31,125 nt of DNA, from positions 1 through 31,125 of the IMG/VR virus record IMGVR_UViG_3300029397_000033; one strand, written 5' to 3'. How positions within the stretch are numbered: the stretch's first letter is position 1; every line of letters starts with the position of its first letter. The notes beneath the pieces were generated by a model. It saw nothing but the letters and a program-made list of their open reading frames with translations. It was not told the origin of the DNA and did not search any database. Below are positions 31,090 through 31,125 of the stretch, one piece after another. The translations under genes were made by a program, and so were the position numbers. Source of the stretch: a virus.

Positions 31090-31125
31090 CGTTGAGAAGA
31101 AAAGACCGGGGCGGCCGCATCCGAG

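Noticed and set aside
1-31125. CRISPR array, tRNA/rRNA genes, insertion sequence
   Set aside because: No regular short repeats with spacers, no rRNA motif, no tRNA cloverleaf and no transposase-like protein were seen by eye.

Overview
The window is most likely a GC-rich bacterial chromosome fragment, probably Acidobacteriota (Bryobacterales / Candidatus Solibacter-like). The main reason is the wording of the Rhs/YD-repeat core (for example the motifs TGKERD, GARYFS, GRFTSPDEPLVDQ and SWNLYGYVRNNPL), which I associate with that group. This assignment is inference. No rRNA or tRNA gene and no CRISPR array was seen.

Left end (1-3.6 kb, + strand): an Rhs polymorphic-toxin graveyard. It holds a small unknown gene (possibly an immunity gene), a displaced Rhs core fragment with two frameshifts but an intact C-terminal toxin-like tail, a tightly coupled candidate immunity gene, a relic of a second toxin tail (3098-3340), and a very small SEC-C zinc-motif ORF. 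A YdjM-like membrane metal-dependent hydrolase follows (3646-4005). The prophage border probably lies in or near this part, but no attachment site could be identified.

4.1-27.5 kb (- strand, transcribed right to left): a nearly complete late module of a lambda-type siphophage. In transcription order it is: terminase small and large subunits, gpW-like joining protein, portal, S49 protease with a nested scaffold start, D-like decoration protein, E-like major capsid, FII-, Z- and U-like connector/terminator proteins, a 53-aa protein, tail tube, and G/GT tail chaperones linked by a canonical -1 slippery site (CCCAAAC directly before the G stop codon). Then come the tape measure, an M-like tail-tip protein, and a 1613-aa tail-hub protein that appears to merge M-, L- and J-like parts with a fibre tail. 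Two small proteins, three fibre/adhesin-like proteins (two with signal-peptide-like N-termini), a small unknown protein and a muramidase-like lysin complete the module. Most junctions are ATGA/TAATG overlaps or gaps of a few bases, so this reads as one long late operon.

Two + strand genes interrupt it: one encoding a secreted protein (16800-17360) and one a small membrane protein (13196-13441). Both are candidate morons expressed independently of the late genes.

27.5-31.1 kb: a divergent + strand three-gene cassette (two small conserved-looking proteins and a DUF3489 protein) with its own rho-independent terminator. After it come - strand genes for a small membrane protein, a small helical protein, an HNH endonuclease, a ParB-domain/DNA-methyltransferase fusion and another small membrane protein. 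The phage integrase, repressor and replication genes, if present, lie outside the window.
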